Numbered from the stretch's first letter, positions 1 to 9,097 are shown. The stretch is 64,000 nt of DNA from Nostoc sp. NIES-3756 (GCF_001548375.1 NZ_AP017295.1:5417001-5481000), one strand, 5' to 3'. The notes: a model not told the origin generated them from the sequence alone. Made by a program: numbers and translations.

Positions 1-280
1 TAATTTGAGCAAAGACATCAAATAACTTGTTTATACAGCTACGAATTTCTGTAATTGTAGCCGCATTTCTAAATGGTTCGATTAACGCAGGTTTGGTCGC
101 AATTTTTCCCAGCAGTCCTATTTGTATTGTATCGCTTGTTGATTGGGATGAAGGGGCGAAATAAAGATCAATTTCTCTTACTTCTGATGGGACTTTACGA
201 CTTGTTTCTACTTGTCCCAACGGTTATAACAATTCTGTAAGATAATCTTTGGCGAACTGGTCGTAGGGAAACCTAGTCAT
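1..280 (-). pseudogene. DUF4351/Rpn-type protein, interrupted by an in-frame stop and cut by the window edge
   Basis: Read on the minus strand from ATG at 280, the product starts MTRFPYDQFAKDYLTELL, then meets TAA at 226-224. The same frame continues open to position 1 (PLGQVETSRKVPSEVREIDLYFAP and onward to LIEPFRNAATITEIRSC). The two parts join as one conserved N-terminus of a cyanobacterial family that I recall as DUF4351-associated, PD-(D/E)XK/Rpn nuclease-like. The stop replaces one residue in the normally continuous LL-x-PLG stretch, so this is a point nonsense mutation rather than an indel. Family assignment is from memory. A shorter product from a TTG near 220 is possible. The 3' part lies outside the window. 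Confidence 0.6.
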
Positions 281-349
281 GAGCTGATCTGAGGATGATG
301 GGAATATTCTACATGAGTGCGATCGCTCGATTAAATTGGAGAAGATTTA

Positions 350-377
350 TTAACCACAGAGGCACAAAGGCACAGAG
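350..377. repeat. CCACAGAGGCACAGAG-type intergenic repeat
   Basis: The string TTAACCACAGAGGCACAAAG followed by GCACAGAG lies just downstream of the cyclase stop codon. A related pair in opposite orientations forms a hairpin at 17071-17139. It is a dispersed intergenic repeat of the kind common in Nostocales genomes. No function is evident. Confidence 0.6.
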
Positions 378-386
378 AAAAAGTAA

Positions 387-2027
387 TTAACAACCAATAA
401 GTGTAGTGGCTTGTTGTAATTTGGTCTGATAAACTTTGACTAATCTATCAATACCTTTAAAACGATAATCTCCCATTTCTTGAAAGTCATTACGTTGTGA
501 AAGTAATTGATAAGTGGCTTCGCTAATAACACATTCACTAGGCGGACAAATTCCTTCCATACGTGCAGCTAAATTAATTGTTCCGCCTAAGGCTGTGTAC
601 TCTACCCTTTGAGAACTACCAACATCACCAACAACGGCTTTACCACTGTTAATAGCGATGCGTAATTGTAGCGGTTCATGCCAGAAACCGTTGGCGTTGA
701 GATGTTCCATGCGGGTAAGCATAGCTTTAGCGGCAGCTGTGGCGCGGTCGGCGTGGTCGGCTTGGGGTTCGGGAGCGCCAAAAAATGCCATGATACAATC
801 ACCGATGTATTTATCTAACGTACCGCCACGGGCAAAGACTTCTTGTAACATCTCCTCAAATAGATTATTCAATAATTCAGCGATCGCAGTTGGTGTTAAT
901 TTCTCAGAAATAGCTGTAAACCCCACTAAGTCAGCAAACAAAATGCTAATCTCGCTTTCCGCCGGTGGTAAACGTCCATCTGGTGAACCACCAACGGAGA
1001 TTAACTGCTGCACAACAGCCGGGGAATGATACCGTTCTAAGCGATGACGAATTACTTCTTCAGTTTTCAGTTTCTCTGCTAATAACCAACGCTGCACACT
1101 AGAAGCCACCAAGTTTGCTAAAGCCGAAAAAAAGCTGAGTTCTTCTTCACCATCTCTTTCCCAATGATAAGAGGACAAATGAGCGTCAGCATAAAGCACG
1201 CCTACGACTTTAGTTTCGTCCCATAGGGGTACAGCCATCGCGCTACGAATACCTTTAAGCAATATGCTGTGTTCACTAGAAAACCGCTCGTCTTTGTGAG
1301 TATCAGCAGTTTGAATAACTATTTTTTCTTCAAATACCTTTTGACAAATACTACGACTAATCCAACTACCATCAGCCAGTAAATATTTTTGTTGAGTTTT
1401 GTCTCTCGTCCCTGCATTCACTAACTCTAAATGACCAGAACCATTAACATCAATTAATAGCGCCAAGCGGTCAATACTACTAAGGTAGCGGAATATAACT
1501 TGTTGCACCTGGGAGAAAATCTCTTCAATAGATGCGGCTGCACTAAGATTTTTGGCAATATCTACTAAATCTTTTAGCCTCGCAATTGTTTTATTTTTAT
1601 TACTGATATCGCCATCATCACCATTAGACTCTATCCATTGTTGTTGTAGTTGTTTAGCGCTACGGAAAATCGTTCTTTGTTCGCCAGCTTCCTCAACCTG
1701 TATGTGCTTAGTCGCGGCTGGTTTAGACGGAGTTTGAAACAGCACAACTAAATTTACATTACCTAACCAAATTACATCACCATGCTGTAACGCCTGGGGA
1801 TGGGTAAGAATATTTTGATTAACCTGTGTCCCATTTTTACTACCCAAGTCTTCAATTACCCATTGACCATCAGCTTGTTTTATCAGTTGGGCGTGCTTGC
1901 GAGAAATTCCACCATAGGGTAAGTATAAATTACATTCTGGTAATCGCCCAATTGTGAATACATTCTGATTCACGGTAACAGTTGTTTCCGCATCTCCTTG
2001 CTGTAGGCGTAAAGTCAGTTCAGTCAT
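387..2027 (-). CDS. FHA-GAF-class III adenylate cyclase
   Basis: A 546-residue soluble signalling enzyme predicted to make cAMP from ATP. Domains in order: an FHA phosphothreonine-binding domain at about 20-97 (GR, SRKHA and SKNGT motifs), a GAF domain at about 165-315, and a class III cyclase catalytic domain at about 350-535. Both metal-binding aspartates are present (FADLVGFT and KYIGDCIMAFFG). The Lys in LDKYIGD and the Thr in VEYTALGG form the Lys/Thr purine-selecting pair of class IIIb adenylate cyclases, a group known for bicarbonate sensitivity. Asn and Arg of INLAARME complete the site. There is no transmembrane segment. It starts at ATG without a clear Shine-Dalgarno sequence and appears monocistronic. 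It is one of several cyclases expected in such a genome; I cannot say which cya paralogue it is. Confidence 0.9.
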   Translation of the reverse strand: MTELTLRLQQGDAETTVTVNQNVFTIGRLPECNLYLPYGGISRKHAQLIKQADGQWVIEDLGSKNGTQVNQNILTHPQALQHGDVIWLGNVNLVVLFQTPSKPAATKHIQVEEAGEQRTIFRSAKQLQQQWIESNGDDGDISNKNKTIARLKDLVDIAKNLSAAASIEEIFSQVQQVIFRYLSSIDRLALLIDVNGSGHLELVNAGTRDKTQQKYLLADGSWISRSICQKVFEEKIVIQTADTHKDERFSSEHSILLKGIRSAMAVPLWDETKVVGVLYADAHLSSYHWERDGEEELSFFSALANLVASSVQRWLLAEKLKTEEVIRHRLERYHSPAVVQQLISVGGSPDGRLPPAESEISILFADLVGFTAISEKLTPTAIAELLNNLFEEMLQEVFARGGTLDKYIGDCIMAFFGAPEPQADHADRATAAAKAMLTRMEHLNANGFWHEPLQLRIAINSGKAVVGDVGSSQRVEYTALGGTINLAARMEGICPPSECVISEATYQLLSQRNDFQEMGDYRFKGIDRLVKVYQTKLQQATTLIGC

Positions 2028-2477
2028 GGGTTTGTTATGTCTATCCTGGGTGTTGGAAACACAAATTTATGTGGGTAAAGAGTATACAGATAGCCTTGAC
2101 CTTTTCTTTATGGCATTGTAAATGGCGATCGACAACTACATGTAGTAAATATCACGCATTAATTATATGCAAAATTTTTTAAAGCTCTGGGAAAATAAAC
2201 TCAGAGAAATTACTGAATTTATGAAAAAATTACTTGCTTGTATATAAGAAATAACACTATTTTGTATCTACTTAGATGAGGTTTATGGCTCACGAAATTA
2301 AAATACCTCTTTTAAGTATACGTAATTACCTTTACAGTTTATTTATAATATCTATATATAAAAAATACATACGCCTTAGCAGAATATTATTTGTTCAAAT
2401 AATATTAAAAAGAAGGTTAGGAGTATCTGCCAGATTGAGTATTAATCACTAATTACTATCTGTAACTGAGATTCCTT
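2028..2477. other. AT-rich intergenic region between divergent genes
   Basis: About 450 bases of very AT-rich sequence between the divergently transcribed cyclase and VanZ-LamG genes. It must hold both promoters, but I see no convincing -35/-10 pair, operator or small gene. Confidence 0.5.
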
Positions 2478-3971
2478 ATGGTTACAAACCAGAAAACTTG
2501 GCACAAGTATAATTTTTTGTTTTTTATCTTTACAACTTTAATTATATTAATAGCTACGCTTTATCCATTCAATTTTTCCAAAATCCAATTATTTTCATTA
2601 GCAGAAATCCTTGCTAACTTTAATCATTCCAGCACTTTTCAAGACCAAGTAAATAATATTTTATTATTTATACCTTTGGGTTTTAGTTTTGCTAGTTTGT
2701 TATCGAAATCAACTAAGAGAATTATATTTAAACTTTTACTCACAATCATAATTAGTTTTAGCTTATCGTTAATAGTCGAGGTTTTACAGATATTTTTACC
2801 TTCTAGAAGTCCTACACCTGCTGATTTATTCAATAATACATTAGGGGGATTATTTGGATTTATTTGTTTTTCTATCTGGCATTTTAAAAGTTTTAGAAGT
2901 ACGGTTGAAAGCATAAAAACAAGCCAAGCCAATCAATCGCCTAAAAAGATAGTCTGTTTTTTCATTGCATATCTATTTTTATCATTGTGTATTTCGATTT
3001 TGTGGCAGAGTGCAACTAATTTAAGTAATTGGAATACTAATTATTACTTAATTCTAGGTAATGAATTTAGAGGAAATAAATCTTGGCAAGGCTATGTATC
3101 AGAAATTTATATTGCTGATAAAGCTATATCTAAAAATGAAGCATCACATAGTTTATCTGAGCCTAACTACTTGAATCAACTTGGTAAATCCTTAGTAGCA
3201 CACTATGAACTAAGTGGTAAATGTTGCTATCAAGACAAAACCGGAAATCAACCCAAACTATTATGGCAAGGACAGCCTGTTAGTATACCTGAAAGCCAGG
3301 GAGTATTTTTAAATGCGAATCATTGGCTGAAAACATCCGCTCCTGTCTCTACTCTTAGCCACAGAATTAGCCAGACATCAGAGTTTACTATTAGTGCTGC
3401 GATCGCTACTACCAATTTAGACCAAAAAGGCCCAGCGCGGATTATATCTATTTCTGATAGTTCTTTACGCCGCAATTTAACGCTAGGACAACAAGGTAAT
3501 AGCCTAGATTTGCGTTTACGGACACCACTCACAGGAGAAAATGGGACAGAGATAAAATTAAATATACCTAATATATTTACAGATAGTTATCTGCATCAAA
3601 TTATTATTACTTATGCTAGAGGTACTATCCAAGTTTATGTAGACAAACTAGATAATTTTTACTCTTTTAACTTGCTAGATTTAATTCCTAAAGAGCAACG
3701 TATTTTTTACTATGCACTTAGCTTTATCCCTTTAGGAATAGGCTTAAGTATCATAACTCTGCTGGCTCAACAAAGATTAATATTTTATCGAGTTCTTTTT
3801 TATAGTGGGATATTCATACCTTCTTTAATGCTAGAAAGTATTTTAGTAACTGAGAGCGGTAAGGATTTCAGTATGAAAAATATTTTGCTTGGCATCTCAT
3901 TTACAGCAGTAACTATGGTGTTTTTGCGAGTAAGAGCAACTCAGTTAAAAATTAGTTCAAAAAACCATTGA
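2478..3971 (+). CDS. VanZ-family membrane protein with a LamG-like domain
   Basis: A 497-residue integral membrane protein. Residues 10-135 form a VanZ-like unit: a first TM helix, then D-x3-NILLFIPLGF, a Glu/Gln pair in EVLQIF, an Arg, and PADLFNNTLGGLFG, the conserved polar signature of VanZ proteins. A further TM helix at about 158-175 leads to a beta-rich extracytoplasmic segment (about 180-395) resembling a concanavalin A/LamG jelly roll. Two to three TM helices close the C-terminus. VanZ proteins were named from teicoplanin resistance, but most are uncharacterised envelope proteins, and the LamG part suggests glycan binding. It is transcribed alone and ends 50 bases before the convergent exporter gene. 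Function remains unknown. Confidence 0.75.
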   Translation: MVTNQKTWHKYNFLFFIFTTLIILIATLYPFNFSKIQLFSLAEILANFNHSSTFQDQVNNILLFIPLGFSFASLLSKSTKRIIFKLLLTIIISFSLSLIVEVLQIFLPSRSPTPADLFNNTLGGLFGFICFSIWHFKSFRSTVESIKTSQANQSPKKIVCFFIAYLFLSLCISILWQSATNLSNWNTNYYLILGNEFRGNKSWQGYVSEIYIADKAISKNEASHSLSEPNYLNQLGKSLVAHYELSGKCCYQDKTGNQPKLLWQGQPVSIPESQGVFLNANHWLKTSAPVSTLSHRISQTSEFTISAAIATTNLDQKGPARIISISDSSLRRNLTLGQQGNSLDLRLRTPLTGENGTEIKLNIPNIFTDSYLHQIIITYARGTIQVYVDKLDNFYSFNLLDLIPKEQRIFYYALSFIPLGIGLSIITLLAQQRLIFYRVLFYSGIFIPSLMLESILVTESGKDFSMKNILLGISFTAVTMVFLRVRATQLKISSKNH

Positions 3972-4021
3972 TGAAATAAATATTGTGGGGCAGATATCTT
4001 AACTGCCCTTGTTTCAAAGGT

Positions 4022-7000
4022 TTATATATCAATTTGCTGCTTTGTCAGATGATAGTAAAGTCCTTGAAGTGAAATAAGTTCTTCATGAGTGCCTTGTTCA
4101 GCAATCACACCTTTATCTAGTACGATAATATGGTCGGCATTACGTACTGTTGAGAGGCGGTGAGCAATAATAAAAGTAGTACGAGCCTCGGTTTCATTGA
4201 CGCGACTAATGCGGCGGAGATTTTGTTGAAAACGGCGTTCTGATTCGGTATCTAAAGAACTAGTAGCTTCATCTAATATGAGAATGCGGGGATTACTTAA
4301 AATAGCACGCGCGATCGCAATTCTTTGTCTCTGTCCCCCAGAAAGACTAGAACCACGCTCACCGACTTTGGTGTTGTAGCCTAGAGGTAAAGTTTGAATA
4401 AAAGCATGTGCTTCTGCCAGCTTGCTGACTTCAATGACCTGTTCTAAACTATATTCTGGACGATATAGGGTAATATTTTCCAGAATCGTACCAGAAAATA
4501 AGAAGCATTCTTGTGGTACAACCCCCAATTGCCGACGCAAAGATTGAGGCGAAACATGACGGATATCATGCCCATCTACTAAAATTTTGCCACTAGTAGG
4601 ATAGTATAAACCTTGCAATAGATTTACTAAGGTACTTTTACCAGAACCACTACGTCCAACAATCGCAATAGTTTGACCTGGTTGTACTACAAAAGAGAGA
4701 TTTTGTAAAATATTGCGGTCATCATCTGCACTATAACGAAAATTTACATTTTCAAATGTTACTTCTCCTCGAATTGGTGGTAAAACCAACATGGAATTTT
4801 CTGCAATTTCTTCTGGTTGAGTGCTGAAAACATCATCTAAACGCTCTACCGACACTAAAACTTCTTGAAACTCATCCCAAAGACTGACAAGTGATAAAAC
4901 AGGGCCAATTACATTACCAATCAGCATATTAAAAGCCACTAATTGACCTATGCTGAGTTGGTCTTGAATTACTAATGTTGCTGAATACCACAGCAACGCT
5001 GTACTACCCAATGTATTAATTAATCCGCTAATTACTTGTAGGATAATTGCTAGTTTTTGACCACGAAATTTGGCATTAACTGTACTTGTAAAGTGGTCTT
5101 CCCAGCGCCAGCGCAATTCACGTTCGGCGGCTGCGGCTTTGACTGTGGCAACTCCTGTGAGCATTTCTACTAATGAGGAGTTTTGCTTGGCAGCTTCATT
5201 AAAGATTTCCCGCGATACCTGACGTAAAATCGGACTGGCAATTACTGTTAACAAAATAATTGGTGGCAATAGTGCCAGAACTAAAAAAGTTAATTGCAAG
5301 TTGTAATATGCCATCAGTCCGACATAGACAACTGCTGTCAGTGCATCCAGCCAAGCTGCTACTGCTTGTCTTGTAAGAAACACCTGAATTTTTTGGTTTT
5401 CTTGAACACGGGTAATAATATCGCCTACATGGCGGGTAGCAAAAAACTGAAGCGGTAAATTGAGAGTATGAGTAATAAAGCCAGTAATTAAACTCAAATC
5501 TACTCGATTCGAGAAATAGTCCAGCATATATTGGCGAATACTTCCCAAACCAATGCGCCAAACACTAAATACCAACGAACCGATGATGAAGATATGTAGA
5601 GTGCTGAGACTTTTATGGACTACTACTTGGTCGAGAATGATTTGAGTTAATAGGGGAGTAACCAAACCAAAAATTTGCAGCAGCAAAGAAGCAATGATAA
5701 TAGGTAGCAGCAATGAACGGTAAGGTAAAAACGCTCCCCAAAATCGTCTTAAAGATGGTTTGGCAGATTGTACAGATTGGAATTGTGGCGTAGGTGTGAG
5801 TAGCAGCGCATATCCAGTCCAGCCAGCTTGAAAATCTTTAATCTTGAGCTTTTTTCGCCCAACACCAGGGTCAGCAACAATAACGCAATTTTTTCGCACC
5901 CCGTAAACAACTACATAATGATCGCCTTGCCAGTGGGCAATCCAAGGATGTTTTTGATTGGCTATCTTGTTGAAACTCGCCTGCACTGGCCGAGCTTGAA
6001 AACCTATACTTTCGGCTGCTGTTGCTAAACTTTTGAGGGTAGCTCCGCTACGACCAACATTTGAGATATTGCGCAGAGTATTGATACTAAACTTTTTACC
6101 CCAGTAACGGGAAATCATTGCCAAGCAAGCTGGCCCGCAATCAGAGGTACTCTGTTGCTGAATGAATGGATAACGCTGTCCAAACAAAGGACGACGTTTT
6201 TGGCTGGGTAGGGGAAAGGTAATAGACTGAATTTTTGCAGATGGCTTTTGCAGATTTTCGGGTGTAGTTGCTACAGGACGTTTGCGACGTTGAGCTTTAT
6301 CTGTAATCATCGGCTCGGATGCTACACCCAATAGTTGCGGAACAATGGCTTGAGCTTTTTCCCAATGTGCGATCGCAAGTTTATAAATAACTAAATCTGT
6401 TTTGGCAATCCAATCAGCTGGTACTTGTTCAGGATATCCCCAACTGTTACCCACAGTGGGAAAAAGTACTGATGAATTTTCTAAACTATAAATTTCCCCA
6501 CTACGCAACCAGAAACGTCCCGCATCACCGGGGGTTGACTCAGACAAGACTGAACCAGCACTAACTTTTACTTCTACTAGCTCAAGTACAAATTCTTTGA
6601 GGGTATGACTGGAAAGTTTGGTACGTGATTGCTTATCTGTTACCTTCTGCACATCAACAGCCGTTTTTAAGAATAGCAGAGTTTGTCGAATCGCAGTCAT
6701 ACGGCTCAAGTAGTCTAGCAGTTGTGGTAACTCATCACACCATTGTTTGAGTTTGGCGGTAGGGATATAAGCCACCTTACCTGCACTAGCTGCGATCGCA
6801 CGATAAGCTATAGGTTCATCGGTGAATAGTTCATCTGCACCGTAAGTTTCTCCAAATTCTAATAATGAAGCTGCTACTTCTTTTTGTAAGGTTGCGTTCC
6901 AGCTAATCAGTCGTACCTTACCTTGACAAATAATGTAACAACCTTTTTGTGCTTCATGAAAAAGCTCATCACCAAGGTTAAAGTCCCGGATTTCAAAGGC

Positions 7001-7129
7001 TGGAGACAAATTCCGTACTAACTCGCTATTAACTGGCAACCAACTCAAAAGAATATCGGATAATGTTTGGCGATCATTGTCAGACTGTACTAGAAAGTTA
7101 TCTTCTTCAGTTCCTAATATTTGTTTCAT
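4022..7129 (-). CDS. Peptidase-containing ABC exporter (C39) with N-terminal cNMP-type domain
   Basis: A 1035-residue bacteriocin/HlyB-type exporter that should cut a double-glycine leader and pump the cargo out. Residues 25-135 form a cyclic-nucleotide-binding-like fold. Its cassette reads FGETYGADELF then PIAYRA, so the usual Arg directly after Pro is displaced and ligand binding is doubtful. A second cap-like region spans about 180-260. The C39 peptidase occupies about 318-445 with all catalytic residues: Cys331 (SDCGPAC), His404 (GDHYVVVYG) and Asp420 (VADPG), plus Gln325 for the oxyanion hole. Six TM helices (470-745) precede the ATPase: Walker A GRSGSGKST 825-833, LSGGQ 929-933, Walker B ILILDEATSSLD. 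The layout resembles HetC of Anabaena and cyanobacterial HlyB-HlyD-PPIase bacteriocin loci. The divergent gene at 7578 encodes a candidate substrate. Confidence 0.93.
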   Translation of the reverse strand: MKQILGTEEDNFLVQSDNDRQTLSDILLSWLPVNSELVRNLSPAFEIRDFNLGDELFHEAQKGCYIICQGKVRLISWNATLQKEVAASLLEFGETYGADELFTDEPIAYRAIAASAGKVAYIPTAKLKQWCDELPQLLDYLSRMTAIRQTLLFLKTAVDVQKVTDKQSRTKLSSHTLKEFVLELVEVKVSAGSVLSESTPGDAGRFWLRSGEIYSLENSSVLFPTVGNSWGYPEQVPADWIAKTDLVIYKLAIAHWEKAQAIVPQLLGVASEPMITDKAQRRKRPVATTPENLQKPSAKIQSITFPLPSQKRRPLFGQRYPFIQQQSTSDCGPACLAMISRYWGKKFSINTLRNISNVGRSGATLKSLATAAESIGFQARPVQASFNKIANQKHPWIAHWQGDHYVVVYGVRKNCVIVADPGVGRKKLKIKDFQAGWTGYALLLTPTPQFQSVQSAKPSLRRFWGAFLPYRSLLLPIIIASLLLQIFGLVTPLLTQIILDQVVVHKSLSTLHIFIIGSLVFSVWRIGLGSIRQYMLDYFSNRVDLSLITGFITHTLNLPLQFFATRHVGDIITRVQENQKIQVFLTRQAVAAWLDALTAVVYVGLMAYYNLQLTFLVLALLPPIILLTVIASPILRQVSREIFNEAAKQNSSLVEMLTGVATVKAAAAERELRWRWEDHFTSTVNAKFRGQKLAIILQVISGLINTLGSTALLWYSATLVIQDQLSIGQLVAFNMLIGNVIGPVLSLVSLWDEFQEVLVSVERLDDVFSTQPEEIAENSMLVLPPIRGEVTFENVNFRYSADDDRNILQNLSFVVQPGQTIAIVGRSGSGKSTLVNLLQGLYYPTSGKILVDGHDIRHVSPQSLRRQLGVVPQECFLFSGTILENITLYRPEYSLEQVIEVSKLAEAHAFIQTLPLGYNTKVGERGSSLSGGQRQRIAIARAILSNPRILILDEATSSLDTESERRFQQNLRRISRVNETEARTTFIIAHRLSTVRNADHIIVLDKGVIAEQGTHEELISLQGLYYHLTKQQIDI

Positions 7130-7354
7130 AATGTTTTACACAAGAATAATTATGTGTTTGTGATTACAACCAACAATCAATATGCTCTTAAATAGGCAAT
7201 TATTTAGATTTATAAATTAGGTTATAGGCTTATTTATTCTATAAAAATAGAAAAATCAGCCTTGTTTAAAAGTTTGATTTGCATCTATTGTTTATTGATT
7301 AAAAAGATAAATGCTTTCAAGCAAAGCATCATAGCAAATTGGCTTATCAACGTA

Positions 7355-7369
7355 TCGCCAATTTGGCGA
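7355..7369. promoter_or_regulatory. Perfect 15-bp palindrome TCGCCAATTTGGCGA, candidate operator
   Basis: Seven-base arms flank a single central T. The palindrome lies in the 448-base region between the divergent exporter and peptide genes, 225 bases upstream of the exporter start. Its core GCCA-ATT-TGGC matches the GCCA-N3-TGGC form found at 7446-7456 and 12260-12270. No regulator gene is adjacent, and operator function is inference. Confidence 0.4.
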
Positions 7370-7444
7370 AAACTTTCAAAAACCCTCTTAAAAAAACATC
7401 TTATTTACTGAAATCCTTATTTTTTAGTGCCTCCAATTTTTTCC

Positions 7445-7459
7445 AGCCAAAATGGCATT
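7445..7459. promoter_or_regulatory. AGCCAAAATGGCATT motif shared with the hlyD upstream region
   Basis: This 15-mer, which contains the inverted repeat GCCA-AAA-TGGC, recurs exactly at 12259-12273 upstream of the HlyD gene. Extended to 19 bases (from 7441 and from 12255) the copies differ at one position. It lies 118 bases before the double-glycine peptide gene, just ahead of a candidate -35 box. It is a plausible shared operator of the export locus; no binding protein is known to me. Confidence 0.45.
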
Positions 7460-7476
7460 AATTCAGTCTAAACATA

Positions 7477-7504
7477 TTGACTATTATTGGAAATGCTTTA
7501 TCTT
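7477..7504 (+). promoter_or_regulatory. Candidate sigma-70 promoter of the peptide gene
   Basis: TTGACT at 7477-7482 and TATCTT at 7499-7504 are separated by 16 bases. Directly downstream lies the inverted repeat TGTAACC (7511-7517) / GGTTACA (7529-7535), at the expected transcription start region, a common operator position. A strong Shine-Dalgarno AGGAG follows at 7568, nine bases before the start codon. The boxes are only partial matches to consensus. Confidence 0.35.
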
Positions 7505-7577
7505 GATAAATGTAACCAAACAAAAAACGGTTACAAAAAAGTTTACAACACTCGGCTACAATTCATAGGAGAAAGCA

Positions 7578-7913
7578 ATGATTATTTCTGATTTAGAAAT
7601 TTTAGAAGTTGTTGAAGTTGCTAACGTTCAAGGTGGTTTAGTAGCTCGTACATATAATCAAACTGACAATATTACAGTTAATTTCACCTCTAACAATAGC
7701 TTTAACACCAACATTAACGATCCTCGTGCTGGAGGTAACGCTGCTTCTGCTGGTGCTAAGGGTGATGCACAAAACAACACAAGTGGCTTTTTCTTCGTAC
7801 CCACTTACTCATTTACTAAGGCTGATACAGTAGCTGTAACTGAATTAGGTGGAGGTTCTTTCTCACAAAGCTCCTCTGCTGCAGTGATTAACTCAATCTT
7901 CAATGCAGCATAA
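7578..7913 (+). CDS. Double-glycine leader peptide, candidate C39 exporter substrate
   Basis: A 111-residue protein with a 20-residue leader that fits the double-glycine consensus: Leu at -12, Glu at -8, Val at -7, Val at -4, Gly at -2 and -1 (ending EVVEVANVQGG). Cleavage after Gly20 would release a 91-residue product rich in Asn, Ser, Thr, Gly and Ala, without Cys and with a short GFFFVPTYSF hydrophobic patch. The lack of Cys and of nearby modification enzymes argues against a lanthipeptide; it may be an unmodified secreted peptide, a bacteriocin or a signal. A good AGGAG ribosome site precedes the ATG. It is divergent from the exporter at 4022-7129, whose C39 site is intact. I recognise no homologue by sequence alone. 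Confidence 0.85.
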   Translation: MIISDLEILEVVEVANVQGGLVARTYNQTDNITVNFTSNNSFNTNINDPRAGGNAASAGAKGDAQNNTSGFFFVPTYSFTKADTVAVTELGGGSFSQSSSAAVINSIFNAA

Positions 7914-8011
7914 AAACTGCCAACAAAAAAAGTTGCGTAATTTTGCACTGTAAGACCTATTTTTTCATAGTCTGACTAGTTGATCAACTAAAGACTGCGA
8001 GTCAACAATAG

Positions 8012-8079
8012 TTTTCTAGTAAATGTTAAAGCGCTATTGACTTTTAGAGTCTTTCCCAAGGGTAGCATTTACTAGAAAA
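8012..8079. repeat. Large inverted repeat with 14-bp perfect arms
   Basis: TTTTCTAGTAAATG at 8012-8025 pairs exactly with CATTTACTAGAAAA at 8066-8079 around a 40-base loop. It lies 100 bases past the peptide stop codon. It may be an mRNA 3' structure or a dispersed element; there is no poly-T tract, so a simple terminator is unlikely. Confidence 0.55.
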
Positions 8080-8116
8080 TATCTTACAACATCTGCATTG
8101 ATGATTGTAGACCACG

Positions 8117-8169
8117 AATAAGAAACCACTGCATACTCAAGATTCAAGGGTTATCAGTGGTTTCTTATT
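8117..8169. terminator. Strong hairpin, probable transcription terminator after the peptide gene
   Basis: AATAAGAAACCACTG (8117-8131) is perfectly complementary to CAGTGGTTTCTTATT (8155-8169) with a 23-base loop. The 3' arm ends in a T-rich tract. It separates the peptide gene from the next gene on the same strand, suggesting that the two are transcribed independently. The stem is not GC-rich, so efficiency is uncertain. Confidence 0.5.
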
Positions 8170-8248
8170 CTCAAACTTATTTGTCGCCTTTTTATCTAAC
8201 TGGATATTAGATTTTGCGATCGCTCTACCCAGCCTAATTAAGAATTGT

Positions 8249-9055
8249 ATGCAGAGACATTTAGGATTCACACATAGCCTCTTATTACTGACTACATCTT
8301 GGCTAGCTAGTTCAGTCTTATTAACCTCACCTAGCCAAGCTGCTACTATTGCTTTGTCTGAAGGAAGTTTACTTTTTACAAACTTTAGTCAAAGCCCTAC
8401 AAGTACTTTCACTAACACAGATACTAACGCTATATCGATTTTTAATGGTGGTGATGTAGCTACTAAAGCTGATGCGATCGCTTATCTTGGGGTTACGCCA
8501 CCAGTAGGATATAGTTTCACTTCTAATCAAGTCTTTGGTGAAAACAAAGATTCCACAGGTTTAGGAAGTAGTAAAGCTATAATACAAGGTATTTTTGAGG
8601 TAGACAAAAATTTTTCTTTTAATTTCTCCGGTGATTTAAACTTAGCAACCTTGACAAATAATCCACGCCAGGAAAGTGCAAGTGTAAATGGTAATCTTGG
8701 TTTTGCTCTAATTAATCTTGCTAATAACAAGATATTGGATTATTTCCAAGTTAACGGTAATTTAACAACAGGAGATAGTGATAGTCTTACATATCAAAAC
8801 AGTAATAATGTCAAATTTAGTGCATTAAACAACTCTAGTTTAGGTGGAACGCAGGAATTTTACACAGCAAATTTTGAGGGTTCTTTAAACCACTACTTTA
8901 ATAATAAAACTACTGTAGCTTTAGTAGCATTCAATTCTACTGAAGCTAGAGTTTCTACCCCTACCCCTTCTATGTTATCTGGAGTGGTTTTAAGTTGGAG
9001 TGTAATTATGTTGGGAATAAAGAGAAAACATATAAAAAATAATGAACCTTGCTGA
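8249..9055 (+). CDS. Sec-secreted protein with PTP-CTERM-like C-terminal tail
   Basis: A 268-residue exported protein. The N-terminus is a classic signal peptide (hydrophobic stretch at about 10-27, then SPSQA-A as likely cleavage site near 31). The mature part is Ser/Thr/Asn-rich and beta-like. The C-terminus has STPTPSMLSG, a hydrophobic segment (about 240-255) and a basic cluster KRKHIKK-like. This is the three-part layout of the cyanobacterial PEP/PTPA-CTERM sorting signals, where the tail is recognised and processed at the membrane. It follows the double-glycine peptide gene on the same strand behind a hairpin and converges on the isomerase gene. Specific function is unknown. The sorting call is inference from architecture. 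Confidence 0.65.
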   Translation: MQRHLGFTHSLLLLTTSWLASSVLLTSPSQAATIALSEGSLLFTNFSQSPTSTFTNTDTNAISIFNGGDVATKADAIAYLGVTPPVGYSFTSNQVFGENKDSTGLGSSKAIIQGIFEVDKNFSFNFSGDLNLATLTNNPRQESASVNGNLGFALINLANNKILDYFQVNGNLTTGDSDSLTYQNSNNVKFSALNNSSLGGTQEFYTANFEGSLNHYFNNKTTVALVAFNSTEARVSTPTPSMLSGVVLSWSVIMLGIKRKHIKNNEPC

Positions 9056-9097
9056 TTAAACAAAAAATATTATAATTTGAATATTTTTCCCATAAAG

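Noticed and set aside
7914..8248. Search for a second double-glycine peptide gene or immunity gene
   Set aside because: No open frame with a ribosome site and leader was found here, nor in 11842-12764; both regions hold hairpins or mobile repeats.
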